Positions 20,058 through 29,675 are shown, numbered from the stretch's first letter. The stretch: 64,000 nt of DNA from Pseudarthrobacter sp. W1I19 (GCF_030817835.1 NZ_JAUSZR010000001.1:310001-374000), one strand, 5' to 3'. The notes: generated by a model not told the origin, from the letters alone. A program made the numbers and translations.

Positions 20058-20901
20058 TGGGCCACAGCTCCTGTTCCAGCTTCTTCATTTCGCTAATAGC
20101 CTTTTCGGTGTAGGAGTCCAGGAACTCCAGGTGGCCGCCGCGTGCCATCATGGCGAAGGGGTTCGACGCGGCGGGCAGGAGCTCGAAGGTCAGGTAGCCA
20201 TCGAAGTTGATGTCCTTCAGCGTCTGCAGGGTCGGACGGAAGTCGGTGTGTCCTACGCCGGGGGCTGCACGGGTTGAATCGGCGAGGTGGACGTGGTTGA
20301 CCTTGCTGCCGGCACGGGCGAAGGCGCCATGAATGCTGTCTTCCTCGATGTTCATGTGGAAGAGGTCGCCATGCACGCCGCCGTTTTTCAGGCCGGTGGC
20401 GTCCAGGAGTTCAACGGCACGGTCCAGCCGGTTCAGGAAATGTGTCTCGTAGCGGTTCCACGCTTCGAGGGTGATGTTGACGCCAACACTGGCTGCATAT
20501 TCGCCGAGGGTGCGGACGTTCTCCACAGCCCATTCCCATTCCTGTTCGTCGCTGGCCAGGGCCTCGGTCTTGCCCACCGGGGACGGGCCGACGATGATGG
20601 TCGGAGCTCCGACGGCGGCGGCGAAGTCGGCTACCGACTTGCCGTAGTCCAGGGCCTTCTGCCGGTTGGCGGCGCTGGGGTTGATCAGGTCGCGTTCCTC
20701 GCCGAACCAAATGCTGCAAATGGAGCTGACATCGATGCCTGCGTCCTTGGTGAGGCGGTTGATTCCTTCGACGTTGTGCGTTGCCGGTTCTCCTACGAGT
20801 TCGATGGCGTCGTAGCCGTAGCGGGCGACGCGGTCGATGCCTTTGGCGATGTCTTCCTGGTAGTAGACGATGGCGTTGTAGGAATACTTGAAGCGGGACA
20901 T
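20050..20901 (-). CDS. Sugar isomerase/epimerase family TIM-barrel protein
   Basis: 283 residues from ATG 20901, with AAGGAG six nucleotides upstream. It is a paralogue of the next gene: Glu in ITLEAWNRYETHF, Asp in GGVHGDLFHMNIEE, His in VNHVHLADSTR and Glu in YLTFELLP occupy the same metal-site positions. It overlaps the downstream gene by 8 nt, so the two could form a complex or act in consecutive steps, as LgdB1 and LgdB2 do in levoglucosan catabolism. It follows the binding-protein gene. Confidence 0.85.
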   Translation of the reverse strand: MSRFKYSYNAIVYYQEDIAKGIDRVARYGYDAIELVGEPATHNVEGINRLTKDAGIDVSSICSIWFGEERDLINPSAANRQKALDYGKSVADFAAAVGAPTIIVGPSPVGKTEALASDEQEWEWAVENVRTLGEYAASVGVNITLEAWNRYETHFLNRLDRAVELLDATGLKNGGVHGDLFHMNIEEDSIHGAFARAGSKVNHVHLADSTRAAPGVGHTDFRPTLQTLKDINFDGYLTFELLPAASNPFAMMARGGHLEFLDSYTEKAISEMKKLEQELWPNE

Positions 20902-20981
20902 GTTTCTCCTTGAAGTGGAATTGGTTTGTTGCTGCCGGGCCAAGGGACTAGCCCCGGCCCGGCCGTCACTGCTCTGGGGCT

Positions 20982-21971
20982 CTAGTCCTTGAAGATGTTG
21001 CCCCAGAGCTTTGGATCATCGACGTTCTCTTTGGTGATGAGCTTGGTGTCGGTCAGCTGCATCTTGGGCACCTGCTTGCCGTCCAGCAGATCAACCTCGG
21101 CCTGAAGGGCCAGTGCTCCCATTTCGAACGGGTTCTGGTCCATCGTGGCGTCCTGGATGCCCTTGCGGATGCGGTCCAGGGCCAGCGGTGTGCCGTCGAC
21201 TCCGACGAGCGGGATGTGGTTTGCGGCTCCGACCGGAGCGTCTTTGTTGATTTGTGAGAGGCCGGAGACGATGCCACGCACCATTTCATCGTTATGGCTG
21301 AACAGGCCGTTGATGCTGGAGTCGGCGGTGAAGTTGTCGACGGTCAGGGACAGGGCGTTATCTGCGGTCCACTGGGCGTCACGGCCGACGACCTTGATAT
21401 CGGGGGACTGCTTGATGCCCTCAGTGAAGCCCTTCCCGCGCAGAATGGCGTGGTACGCGCCCTTGGCTCCTTGGTATTCAAGGACGGTTCCCTTGTTGCC
21501 CATCAGTTTGGCCAATGCTTCAGCGCCAAGTTTGCCGGCCTTTTCGTTGTCGAATGCGACGGCGGCGTCGGCGATGTCGCCCGGGATCACCGAGTCGACC
21601 GTTGTGACGGTCTTTCCGGCGTCGTGGATCATCTGGACTCCGGGGACCAGTTCTGCAGAGTTGTTCGGGCTGAGGACGATGCCGTCTACGCCCTGGGCGA
21701 GCTGGTCCTGGATTTGGCTGATCTGGGTGTTGGAGTCACCTTTGGCGTCAAGGACTGTGACCTCCACGCCGAGTTCCTCCGCTTTATCCTTGACGCCCTG
21801 CCCGAGGGCAACCATGAACTCAAAACTCTGGCTGTAGAGCAGGACGGCAATCTTTTTTGTCTTGTTTCCGTCGTCCCCTTCCTGGGCGGCACTCGGTGCG
21901 CCGCAGCCGGTCAGGGCGATGGCAGCGGCGGAGATTGCCGCAAGGACCGCAAGTTTGGGTGAGGTCTTCAT
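20982..21971 (-). CDS. Sugar ABC transporter substrate-binding lipoprotein (CUT2/RbsB type)
   Basis: 329 residues. The N-terminus is a lipoprotein signal peptide with lipobox LTGC, lipidated Cys23. The mature part is a type I periplasmic-binding fold: KKIAVLLYSQSFEFMVALGQGVKD, then DGIVLSPNNS and the hinge segments DNEKAGKLGAEAL and LVGVDGTPLALD. On the cell surface it would capture a monosaccharide or anhydro-sugar and deliver it to the permease encoded immediately upstream (65 bp away). Confidence 0.93.
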   Translation of the reverse strand: MKTSPKLAVLAAISAAAIALTGCGAPSAAQEGDDGNKTKKIAVLLYSQSFEFMVALGQGVKDKAEELGVEVTVLDAKGDSNTQISQIQDQLAQGVDGIVLSPNNSAELVPGVQMIHDAGKTVTTVDSVIPGDIADAAVAFDNEKAGKLGAEALAKLMGNKGTVLEYQGAKGAYHAILRGKGFTEGIKQSPDIKVVGRDAQWTADNALSLTVDNFTADSSINGLFSHNDEMVRGIVSGLSQINKDAPVGAANHIPLVGVDGTPLALDRIRKGIQDATMDQNPFEMGALALQAEVDLLDGKQVPKMQLTDTKLITKENVDDPKLWGNIFKD

Positions 21972-22036
21972 TGACTTACTCTTTCTGTTGAATGCTTGGC
22001 TGTGCCGGGTGAGCCGGGGTGTGGGCAGGTGGCGTG

Positions 22037-23173
22037 TCAGGCCGGCGTACCGGTGCGCTCTGTGACGGGCCCGCCAGCTGTGGTGCCGGCCTTCTTCGGG
22101 TCTGTCGCCGGCGGCGGCCCGATCTTGCGTTTCCGTGACAGGTTCTTTTGGACGTACTTGTAGCGGTACACATCCAGGGCGGCGGCCGCGAAGATGACGA
22201 CGCCTTGGACAATCCGGTCGTAGGACGAGGGGATGCCGAGCAGGTTTACGGCGTTGGAGACCATGGCGATCAACAGCACACCGAGCAGGGTGCCCTTGAT
22301 GTTTCCCTGGCCGCCGAAGAGGCTGGTTCCGCCGATGACCACGGCGGCGATCACGGTTAGTTCAATACCGTCGCCGGCGCGGGGGCTTCCGGAGGCCAGC
22401 CGGCCGGTGAGCAGGAGGCCGGCCATTCCGGCGGAGAGACCGGCGATGATGTAGGCATTCATCGTCACGCGGTCGACGCGGATCCCTGCGAGCAAAGCTG
22501 CTTCCTTGTTGCCGCCGACGGCGTAGATCGACCGCCCGTAGGTGGTGCGGGTCAGGGCCAGGTGGGCCAGTAAAGCCAGCACCAGAACGGCCGGTATGAG
22601 CAGGGGAATACCTGCGATTTTCGCGCTGACCAGGCCGGTGAGCATCTTCGGTACGGGGGTGATGTTGCCGCCGTCGGAGTAGGCGAAGGCGATGCCCGAC
22701 CCGGCGGAGAGTGTTGCCAGCGTCGCGATGAGCGGGGATATGCCCAGCTTCGTGACCATCAGCCCGTTGAGGGCTCCGACTCCGGCGCCAACCATGAGGC
22801 CGGTCAGGAGTCCGATTGCCGGTGGCATGTTCATGTTGACGATCACGCCCATGGACAGCACGGAGGACAGGGCAGCGGTCGAGCCCACCGAGACGTCGAT
22901 GCCGCCGGTAAGGATCACGAAGGTCATTCCAATGGCGAACACACCCAGGATCGTGCACTGGTAGAGCAGGTTCACCAGGTTGACAGTGGTCAGGAATACC
23001 GGGCTGAGGAACGTCAGCAGTACACCGAAGAGCAGGACGACGACGAGCAGGCCCTGTGCACCGATGAAGTCGCCAACAACGGATAGCCGTGAACGCGGGT
23101 TGTCTTGGGATTTTCCGGGGCCAGCCTTCCCGAAAACCGGACCGGCGGGGCCGGTGGCTGTTTGTGGCTGCAT
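22037..23173 (-). CDS. Sugar ABC transporter permease (RbsC type, CUT2)
   Basis: 378 residues from the ATG at 23173 (GGAG 10 nt upstream; a TTG six codons earlier is an alternative). About ten hydrophobic helices with the CUT2 hallmarks FVILTGGIDVSVGS near the N-terminal third and VIGGTSLFGGQGNIKGTLLG near the C-terminus. A proline- and lysine-rich cytoplasmic tail ends the protein. It forms the membrane channel for the ATPase at 17710 and binding protein at 20982. Confidence 0.95.
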   Translation of the reverse strand: MQPQTATGPAGPVFGKAGPGKSQDNPRSRLSVVGDFIGAQGLLVVVLLFGVLLTFLSPVFLTTVNLVNLLYQCTILGVFAIGMTFVILTGGIDVSVGSTAALSSVLSMGVIVNMNMPPAIGLLTGLMVGAGVGALNGLMVTKLGISPLIATLATLSAGSGIAFAYSDGGNITPVPKMLTGLVSAKIAGIPLLIPAVLVLALLAHLALTRTTYGRSIYAVGGNKEAALLAGIRVDRVTMNAYIIAGLSAGMAGLLLTGRLASGSPRAGDGIELTVIAAVVIGGTSLFGGQGNIKGTLLGVLLIAMVSNAVNLLGIPSSYDRIVQGVVIFAAAALDVYRYKYVQKNLSRKRKIGPPPATDPKKAGTTAGGPVTERTGTPA

Positions 23174-23218
23174 GGTTGTATCTCCAGTCAATTCGACACT
23201 TCCTCGGGTCGGAAGGTG

Positions 23219-24262
23219 CTAGTGGTTGCCGAAGAGTTCGGCGTTGGTCTTCAAGGAAATGGCCGCACCATCCTGGCGGGCGGAGTCGGCCGTGGCCATG
23301 ACGAGCTGCAGGCTCTGGATGTTGTCGGTGACGTCCGTCTCAGCCTTTTGCCCTGTTTCGATGGCTTCGCGGAATGCGGCGAGGGTCCCCAGGCGTTCCT
23401 CGACCGGCAACGGGTCCAGGTCGACGTGCATCACGCCGGAGCGTTCCACCGCTCCGGCGAGGAAAACGGTGTCGAACAGTGAGGCGAAGTTTATGGTGAC
23501 TTCGTTGTTCTTCCAGGTGATGGCGCCCTTGCTGCCTTGGATTTCCCAGTCGCCGTCCCAGCTGGTTTGCGGGCCGTAGGAGCTCCATGAACCGGTGTAT
23601 ACGACGCGGGCACCGTTGCGGCAGTCGAATTGCACCACCGCGGAGGCGTTGCCCTTGAACCTGGAAGTGCCAGTGTTCCACGAGCGCGCCCGGACAGTGG
23701 TGGGTTCAATACCGACGATGCCACGGAGCTGGTCAAGGTGGTGGATCATGGCGTCGACGATGAGGGGTTCGTCCATTTCGAGCCGGAACCCTTCGAATGG
23801 CGGGTTCTTCTTGTAGTCGACGAAGACGTGCTCGAGGTCTCCGATGACCCCTTCGCGGATGAGGCGCTGAACGGTGCGCGCGGCGCGCTTGAAACGGTAG
23901 TTCTGCGACACCATAGCCTGTTTGCCGGACTTTTCTGCCGCTTCGATGATGCGGATGCCGTCTTCAAGGTTGTGGGCGAGGGGCTTCTCTATCAGTGTGT
24001 GCACGCCGGCCTCAAGGGCCGGGATGGCCACGGCTGCATGGTATTCGGGCGGAACGATGACCAGGACAGCGTCGAACGTTTCCTTGTGCTTCAGCGCTTC
24101 CTGGATAGTGCCGTAAGCGGGGATTCCGTACTGTTCACCTGCGGCCCGTACGGCCTCGGGGTTGACGTCGACAACGCCGGCCAGCTCCCAGGTTTTGCTT
24201 TGGTGAATAACGTTCAGCCATGAAGCGCCCCACGCGCCGAGGCCTACCTGGATGATTTTCAT
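23219..24262 (-). CDS. Gfo/Idh/MocA-family NAD(P)-dependent sugar oxidoreductase
   Basis: 347 residues. N-terminal Rossmann motif GLGAWG (7-12), the family signature EKPLA at 92-96 with its catalytic-site lysine, and the C-terminal beta-sheet domain with DAMIHHLDQLRG, where His residues help hydride transfer. AGAAGGAG precedes the ATG, which overlaps the stop of the upstream gene by 4 nt. In cluster terms it may play the part of LgdC, reducing or oxidising a 3-keto sugar intermediate. Substrate is inferred from context only. Confidence 0.9.
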   Translation of the reverse strand: MKIIQVGLGAWGASWLNVIHQSKTWELAGVVDVNPEAVRAAGEQYGIPAYGTIQEALKHKETFDAVLVIVPPEYHAAVAIPALEAGVHTLIEKPLAHNLEDGIRIIEAAEKSGKQAMVSQNYRFKRAARTVQRLIREGVIGDLEHVFVDYKKNPPFEGFRLEMDEPLIVDAMIHHLDQLRGIVGIEPTTVRARSWNTGTSRFKGNASAVVQFDCRNGARVVYTGSWSSYGPQTSWDGDWEIQGSKGAITWKNNEVTINFASLFDTVFLAGAVERSGVMHVDLDPLPVEERLGTLAAFREAIETGQKAETDVTDNIQSLQLVMATADSARQDGAAISLKTNAELFGNH

Positions 24263-25395
24263 TGCTGCACTCCTTCTAGTTCTTTCACATATGGGACGTC
24301 GGCCCACTCGCCGCCCTTGCTGGATTCGATGATGCTTTCGGTGAGGACGGCTGACCTGAGGCCGTCCCGGAAGGTGGGCAGGCCCTCGCGGATGTCTCCA
24401 TGGATTGCGGCGTAGGTGTCGGCGACAAATGCATTGAAAGCATCCTGATAACCCTGCGGATGCCCTGCAGGCAGGACACTGAGCCGTGCCGCTTCGGGGC
24501 TGAGCGCGTCCGGGTCGCGGACAAGCAACTGGGAACCGGCCCGTTTCCCAAGCCACAACGTCTCCGGGGCTTCCTGGTCGAACTGAACGGTGCTCTCCGC
24601 ACCCGAAATCTCGATCATCAGGCGGTTCTTCCGTCCAGGCGCAACCTGGCTGACCAGGAGGTTTCCCACCGTGCCGCCCTCAGTGGTGAAGACAGCCGCA
24701 ACCAGGTCCTCGGTCTGGACGTCCCTATTGTTTGCCCGGCCGGAGAATACTGTGCGGCTCAAGGCCCCGACCCGTGATATCCGTTCACCGCTGACGAATT
24801 CGAGGAGGTCGCACAAGTGGGACCCGATGTCGGCGAACGCCCGTGAGGGGCCGCCAAGACCGGCGTCGACCCGCCAGTTATCGTCCTCCCGGCTCAGAAG
24901 CCAATCCTGAAGATAGGAACCCTGAATGGTGAAGATTTGTCCCGTCTGGCCGGATGCAATGCGTTCCCGGGCTTCCCGGACCATCGGGTGGAACCGGTAG
25001 ACGAAGGGAACGGTTGCAACCATTCCGGCCGTATCAGCCAGCTCCACGAGTTCGGCGGCATCCTGCAGGTTGGTCGCCAGGGGCTTCTCACAGACAACGT
25101 GCTTGCCTGCTTTGAGCGCGGCCTCGGCCAGCGCGTGATGCGTTGAGTTCGGGGTGCAGACGTGGATGACGTCGATCGTGTCGTCCCGGAGGAGGTCCTG
25201 GACGGATGCGTATGCCTGTCCGACGCCCAAGCGGTCTTTGGCACGGGCGGCACTGGCAGGATTCGAGGATGCGATGGCGGCGATTTCCGCCCCTGAAGCA
25301 CGAGCGGCCCTGCTGTGCACCTCAGCCATGAACCCGGCACCGACGAACCCGGCCCGCAATGGGGAGGAGGTTGTCGTGGTTCTGTTGTTTTCCAT
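24259..25395 (-). CDS. Gfo/Idh/MocA-family sugar dehydrogenase, first gene of the operon
   Basis: 378 residues from ATG 25395; a GTG eight codons upstream would also be in frame and neither has a good ribosome-binding site, so a leaderless or near-leaderless start is possible. Rossmann motif GAGFMAEVHS, signature CEKPLA (Lys104), and the catalytic-region pattern ADIGSHLCDLLEF (Asp189, His193). The segment GSYLQDWLL with a following Trp-Arg is also seen in glycoside and levoglucosan 3-dehydrogenases. As first gene behind the ROK operators it probably carries out the first oxidation of the imported sugar. Confidence 0.88.
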   Translation of the reverse strand: MENNRTTTTSSPLRAGFVGAGFMAEVHSRAARASGAEIAAIASSNPASAARAKDRLGVGQAYASVQDLLRDDTIDVIHVCTPNSTHHALAEAALKAGKHVVCEKPLATNLQDAAELVELADTAGMVATVPFVYRFHPMVREARERIASGQTGQIFTIQGSYLQDWLLSREDDNWRVDAGLGGPSRAFADIGSHLCDLLEFVSGERISRVGALSRTVFSGRANNRDVQTEDLVAAVFTTEGGTVGNLLVSQVAPGRKNRLMIEISGAESTVQFDQEAPETLWLGKRAGSQLLVRDPDALSPEAARLSVLPAGHPQGYQDAFNAFVADTYAAIHGDIREGLPTFRDGLRSAVLTESIIESSKGGEWADVPYVKELEGVQQ

Positions 25396-25440
25396 GGCCA
25401 AAACAGTGGCATGCAGCACTTGGCTTTAGTCAGGGCATCA

Positions 25441-25506
25441 GCAAAAGTCTGCACCTTTTGACGCTTAGGGAGTTGGAATGCGCGGCAAAGTTGCACTTTT
25501 TGATGC
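25441..25506. promoter_or_regulatory. Tandem operator sites between the sugar operon and the ROK regulator
   Basis: Two similar imperfect inverted repeats: 25441-25464 (GCAAAAG ... TGCAC ... CTTTTGACGC) and 25484-25506 (GGCAAAG ... TGCAC ... TTTTTGATGC). They share the order CAAA-G-T-TGCAC-TTTTGA-GC and lie about 43 bp apart centre to centre, near four DNA turns, between divergent start codons. Best candidate binding sites for the ROK protein at 25645. Confidence 0.6.
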
Positions 25507-25644
25507 TGCGGGTATCGATGAGTGGACGGACACAAGCGGGCGGCTTGACACTGGGTGAGAAGCGGCCCCTCTCGGGGTCCTGTGAGCCTGTTGTCACGGC
25601 CTCAGCCTCACCGTCCACATCATCGAGCCCCGAAACGGAGAAAC

Positions 25645-26853
25645 ATGGACAACGGCGGTCCCGGCGAACTTTTACATATCCTTCGGGACGGACGTCCACG
25701 AACCAGGGCAGAGCTGGCCGGCGTAACCGGCTTGGGCAGGGCTGCCATCAGTTCCCGCCTGGAGCCGCTCCTAAAACTCGGACTGGTTGTTCCCGTATCC
25801 GATGCCCCTTCCACCGGAGGCCGTCCCTCGGCGCGACTAGCTTTCAATCCGGGGGCAAAGTTTGCCGCTGCCGCTGATGTCGGCGCCACACACGCCACTG
25901 TTGCACTCACCGACCTGTCGGGAAGGGTGCTGGTGGAAGCCACCGAACAACTTGAGATTTCATGCGGGCCGGAAGCTGTTCTGGATTGGCTAATGATGAC
26001 GCTGAAGGGCCATTTGCACGTGATGGAGTGTTCAACAGCGGATATCATCGCTGTCGGTATCGGGCTGCCCGGTCCCGTTGAACACTCAACCGGAAAGCCG
26101 ACCAGCCCGCCGATAATGCCGGGATGGGATGGATTCGATGTCCCCGCCTACGTGCGGCAGACCTTTGACGTTCCCGTCCTCGTCGATAACGATGTCAATC
26201 TCATGGCCCTCGGCGAACGGGCCGCGCGCTGGCCTAATGAGGACAACATGATCTTCCTTAAGGTCGCCACCGGTATCGGCTCCGGGGTAGTAAGTGGGGG
26301 AATGTTGCAGCGAGGTGCGGCAGGGGTCGCTGGAGACGTCGGCCATATCGCCGTTTCCAGGGGTGCAGGAATTCTCTGTCGCTGCGGCAAGAGTGGCTGC
26401 CTGGAGGCCATTGCAGGCACCCCGGCCATCGCCGCGCAGCTCCGCGGGAACGGACTCGAGGCAATCACCGGAAATGACGTCGTCTCGCTCGTTCGTTCCG
26501 GCGATATGGCTGCTATTCAAGCCGTCAGACAGGCCGGACGCGACATCGGGGAAATGCTCAACATGTGCGTGAGCTTCATCAACCCGGCGCTAATTGTGGT
26601 GGGCGGATCGCTGTCGCAGTCCGGAGAACATCTGATCGCTGGAATACGTGAAACGGTCTATGCACGCTCCACACCATTGGCGACCCAGCACCTGAATATC
26701 ACCCAGTCTGAAACCGGGCCGGAAGCTGGAGTGATTGGGGCAAGCATCTTGGCCGTCGAATATGCCCTCGCCCCTCACCGGGTCAATGACCTCGCGAACA
26801 CGCTGCATTTCGCCGGACATGACGATACCCACGATCTGCAGAAAGTGGTGTAA
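25645..26853 (+). CDS. ROK-family transcriptional regulator (NagC/XylR type)
   Basis: 402 residues from ATG 25645, preceded by CGGAGAAAC. Residues 5-50 are a winged helix-turn-helix (RTRAELAGVTGLGRAAISSRLE), then a ROK sugar-kinase-like domain with VDNDVN (180-185), GIGSG, and the zinc motif GHIAVS...C-x-C-G-x-x-G-C (His234, Cys245, Cys247, Cys252). Being divergent from the ABC/dehydrogenase operon, with two operator-like sites between, it most likely represses that operon until the sugar or a derivative binds. Confidence 0.92.
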   Translation: MDNGGPGELLHILRDGRPRTRAELAGVTGLGRAAISSRLEPLLKLGLVVPVSDAPSTGGRPSARLAFNPGAKFAAAADVGATHATVALTDLSGRVLVEATEQLEISCGPEAVLDWLMMTLKGHLHVMECSTADIIAVGIGLPGPVEHSTGKPTSPPIMPGWDGFDVPAYVRQTFDVPVLVDNDVNLMALGERAARWPNEDNMIFLKVATGIGSGVVSGGMLQRGAAGVAGDVGHIAVSRGAGILCRCGKSGCLEAIAGTPAIAAQLRGNGLEAITGNDVVSLVRSGDMAAIQAVRQAGRDIGEMLNMCVSFINPALIVVGGSLSQSGEHLIAGIRETVYARSTPLATQHLNITQSETGPEAGVIGASILAVEYALAPHRVNDLANTLHFAGHDDTHDLQKVV

Positions 26854-27016
26854 AACGGCGGGCTGGGTCCTTCTGTGAGCACCGCCATATCAAGAGGTGG
26901 AGGCGGGTAAAATGGTCCTGACAGCTGAAGTCTTTTCCGGCCGGTCTTATGAGCCGCCACAATGTCGTGGCAATTCTGAAGGCCGCCGTAAAGATCAGGG
27001 GGTCCAGGAGGATGGC

Positions 27017-28045
27017 ATGCCTCAGTCTGATAACGAGAACAGCGGCCGTCTGCGACTCTATAAAGTGCCGGAGGGGCTCAGCCCTGAACAGAGATTCGAG
27101 CACTGGCGAGTGTGGTACGGCAGTGCCGTCGAAACCCCCATGCGATTGGAAAAGTCGGCACCTAGGACTTCGGTGTCCTTTAATCCTTCAGCCATTAATC
27201 TTGCCGGTCCGGGCTTCAGCCTCATAGAAATACACAACGCCCCTGCGCGGGGCTTATGGATGCCTAATCCCGACAGCACCGATCTACGCTTGGCCTACTT
27301 CCGCAAAGCGCCCGGCCTGATGCTCGCTCACAACGGCGTGCCTGAGCCAGTATCACCGGGCTCCGTGAGATTCATAGATACCTCGCTTGGTGGAAGTTTT
27401 GATGCCCCCGAAGGCTTTCACGCCTTGCAGGTCAACATCGACCGCAGCAGCCTGAATGTGAGCGAGGCTGCGCTGCGCTCCCTGCTTGGCCTTCCTGACC
27501 TTGCAAAACATCCAATTGTGGGCGCTTTCGTGATCCCTGCGCTGATGAGCTGGAAACGGCCAGGCATCGACCGCGAAACATCGGGAACCGCGGAAATCCT
27601 CCGTTCCGTGATGGCAACCCTTGTCGGTTCCCTGCTCGAAACGCTGGTGGACGATGAGGCCCAAAGACCCGCACTAAGCCGGGCTATAAAGAAATACCTG
27701 GATGCGAGCTATGACAACCCCGATCTGGACGTGACCATGGTCGCCGAAAGGTTCAACCTCTCCCGTCGCTCTTTGTTCTATTTTTTCGAGAATGAAGAAC
27801 TCCGCTTGGGGGAGCGCATACGAGCCTTGAGAACGCGGAAAGCGCTCGAGCTCCTCCTTCAGGCTGATGACAAAAGGATCACCTACGCAGAAATTGCGGC
27901 ATCCTCCGGATTCACCAATGTGCAAGGCATGCGACGTGCGGTGAAGGAGTTTACCGGGATGAATGTACGGGAGATCCATCGATCCGAGACCGTCGTTCAT
28001 GGCGCGCTGCAACAACTGCGGGAGTCACTGAATCCTGGCGCTTGA
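27017..28045 (+). CDS. AraC-family transcriptional regulator
   Basis: 342 residues from ATG 27017, which has AGGAGG five nucleotides upstream. The N-terminal 200 residues resemble the AraC ligand-binding-like domain seen in FeaR/PchR-like activators. The C-terminal 100 hold two helix-turn-helix units (VTMVAERFNLSRRSLFYFF and YAEIAASSGFTNVQGMRR). FeaR-type regulators often control amine and aldehyde catabolism, which fits the aldehyde dehydrogenase operon on the opposite strand beginning 220 bp away at its 3' side, though that operon has its own divergent TetR. Target not shown. The 28046-28265 gap holds no gene I can support. Confidence 0.85.
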   Translation: MPQSDNENSGRLRLYKVPEGLSPEQRFEHWRVWYGSAVETPMRLEKSAPRTSVSFNPSAINLAGPGFSLIEIHNAPARGLWMPNPDSTDLRLAYFRKAPGLMLAHNGVPEPVSPGSVRFIDTSLGGSFDAPEGFHALQVNIDRSSLNVSEAALRSLLGLPDLAKHPIVGAFVIPALMSWKRPGIDRETSGTAEILRSVMATLVGSLLETLVDDEAQRPALSRAIKKYLDASYDNPDLDVTMVAERFNLSRRSLFYFFENEELRLGERIRALRTRKALELLLQADDKRITYAEIAASSGFTNVQGMRRAVKEFTGMNVREIHRSETVVHGALQQLRESLNPGA

Positions 28046-28265
28046 CCAAGCAAACTGACTGCCCGGTGACATGCCCAATTGGGACAAGAAGAATGGGATC
28101 GCATGAGCAACAAAGGCCGCGTACAACACCTCATCGAGGAGCATCAAAGAACGGTCGGATTCTGTCAGCTCGCCGTGCTCTCGGACTGGCGTACCCAGGG
28201 ACCGCCGCTGCCGTCCGGGCAAGGAACAGCAGCAGCGGCCTCGTTGTAAGGGGCGGTGGAAGTCC

Positions 28266-29675
28266 TTAACCGTTGATGACTTGCGGTACGCCGAGTGCCT
28301 TGAGGCCTTCGACGCCGAATTCGAGGCCATAGCCGGACTGTTTGGCGCCGCCGAAGGGGATGCGAGGGTCCACGGCGCCGTGCCTGTTGATCCAGACGGT
28401 GCCGGCCTCAAGCCGGCCGGCGACTTCCCTTGCAGTGGTGAGGTCGGAGGACCAGACCGAGGCGCCCAGTCCGACGTCGAGTCCGTTGGCTTTGTCCACG
28501 GCTTCGTCGATGGTGCTGTATTTGATGATGGGCAGTGCGGGGCCGAACTGTTCCTCGGCAACGAGTGGGTTGTCGTTGTCGATGTCCGCGACCAGGGTGG
28601 TGGGGTAGAAGTAGCCGGGCTGGCTGGTGTCGGGGTTTCCGCCAAGCAGCACGCGTGCCCCGGAGTCCTTCGCTGCCTGCACGAGGTCGGCGACGATGTC
28701 GTACTGGGACTGGTTTTGGAGGGGGCCCAGAACGTTGTTCTCGTCCAGGCCGTTGCCCATCGGCATTGCGGCAGCCACGGCGGTGAGTTCTTCGCAGACG
28801 GCGTCGTAAATGTCTTCGTGGACGTACAGGCGCTTCAGAGCCGCGCAGGTCTGGCCGGTGTTGATGAAAGCGCCCCAGAAGAGGTCCTGGGCGATGGCTT
28901 TGGGGTCCGCGTCGGGCAGGACGATGCCTGCGTCGTTTCCGCCAAGTTCCAGGGTGAGGCGCTTGACGGTGTCAGCGGAGGATTTGATGATGGCCTTGCC
29001 GGCTGCGGTGGAGCCGGTGAACATGATCTTTCCGATGGCGGGGTGGTTGGTCAGGCGTGCGCCGACTTCGCGGCCGCAGGAGACTACTGACAGCAAACCT
29101 TCGGGCAGCTCTTCGTTGATGACCTTGATTAAGGCCAGGACGCTCAGCGGGGTGTTGCCCGAGGGCTTGACCACAGCCGCGTTACCCATCCGCAGGGCGG
29201 GGGCGATCTGCCAGACGGTGATCATCATGGGCCAGTTCCAGGGGCCGATGGCACCGACAACGCCGATGGGCTTGTAGTGCAGCTCCGCCCGGGTCTCTCC
29301 GTCATCAACAATCATTTCGGGCGCCAACCGAATAGTGGCCGCGGCGCGCAGCCATGCTGCGCAGGCACCTACCTCGAATCGTGCATTCGGCCCGTTCAAC
29401 GGCTTGCCCTGTTCCCGGGAGAGGATGTGCGCGAGCTCTTCGGCGGAGCGTTCGACGGCGTCGGCCGCCTTGAGGAGCGCGGCGGACCGGGCGTCGTGGC
29501 CCGACGCAGCCCACGCCGGCTGGGCAGCCCGCGCGCCGGCAACTGCCTGCTCAAGGTACTCCAGGTCATGAACGGGCGCCTCACCCACCATCTCACCGGT
29601 AGCAGGGTCAAGGATGATGCGGGTCTTACCAGAGAATGCGGTGACCTCGTCAAGCAATGATTCGTACGTTTTCAT
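28266..29675 (-). CDS. NAD(P)+-dependent aldehyde dehydrogenase
   Basis: 469 residues, full ALDH superfamily length. Catalytic positions are all visible: Asn147 (GPWNWP), Lys170 (VVKPSGNTP), Glu243 (LELGGND) and the nucleophile Cys277 (NTGQTCAAL); GFTGST-type turn FTGSTAAGK binds NAD. It oxidises an aldehyde to the acid. Last gene of a three-gene minus-strand unit with moaF and an amino-acid/amine permease, which suggests the aldehyde comes from an amine. Substrate range cannot be assigned from sequence. Confidence 0.93.
   Translation of the reverse strand: MKTYESLLDEVTAFSGKTRIILDPATGEMVGEAPVHDLEYLEQAVAGARAAQPAWAASGHDARSAALLKAADAVERSAEELAHILSREQGKPLNGPNARFEVGACAAWLRAAATIRLAPEMIVDDGETRAELHYKPIGVVGAIGPWNWPMMITVWQIAPALRMGNAAVVKPSGNTPLSVLALIKVINEELPEGLLSVVSCGREVGARLTNHPAIGKIMFTGSTAAGKAIIKSSADTVKRLTLELGGNDAGIVLPDADPKAIAQDLFWGAFINTGQTCAALKRLYVHEDIYDAVCEELTAVAAAMPMGNGLDENNVLGPLQNQSQYDIVADLVQAAKDSGARVLLGGNPDTSQPGYFYPTTLVADIDNDNPLVAEEQFGPALPIIKYSTIDEAVDKANGLDVGLGASVWSSDLTTAREVAGRLEAGTVWINRHGAVDPRIPFGGAKQSGYGLEFGVEGLKALGVPQVING

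Noticed and set aside
28103..28249. A 48-codon plus-strand frame after the AraC gene
   Set aside because: It has no convincing ribosome-binding site or recognisable motif; left out as unsupported.
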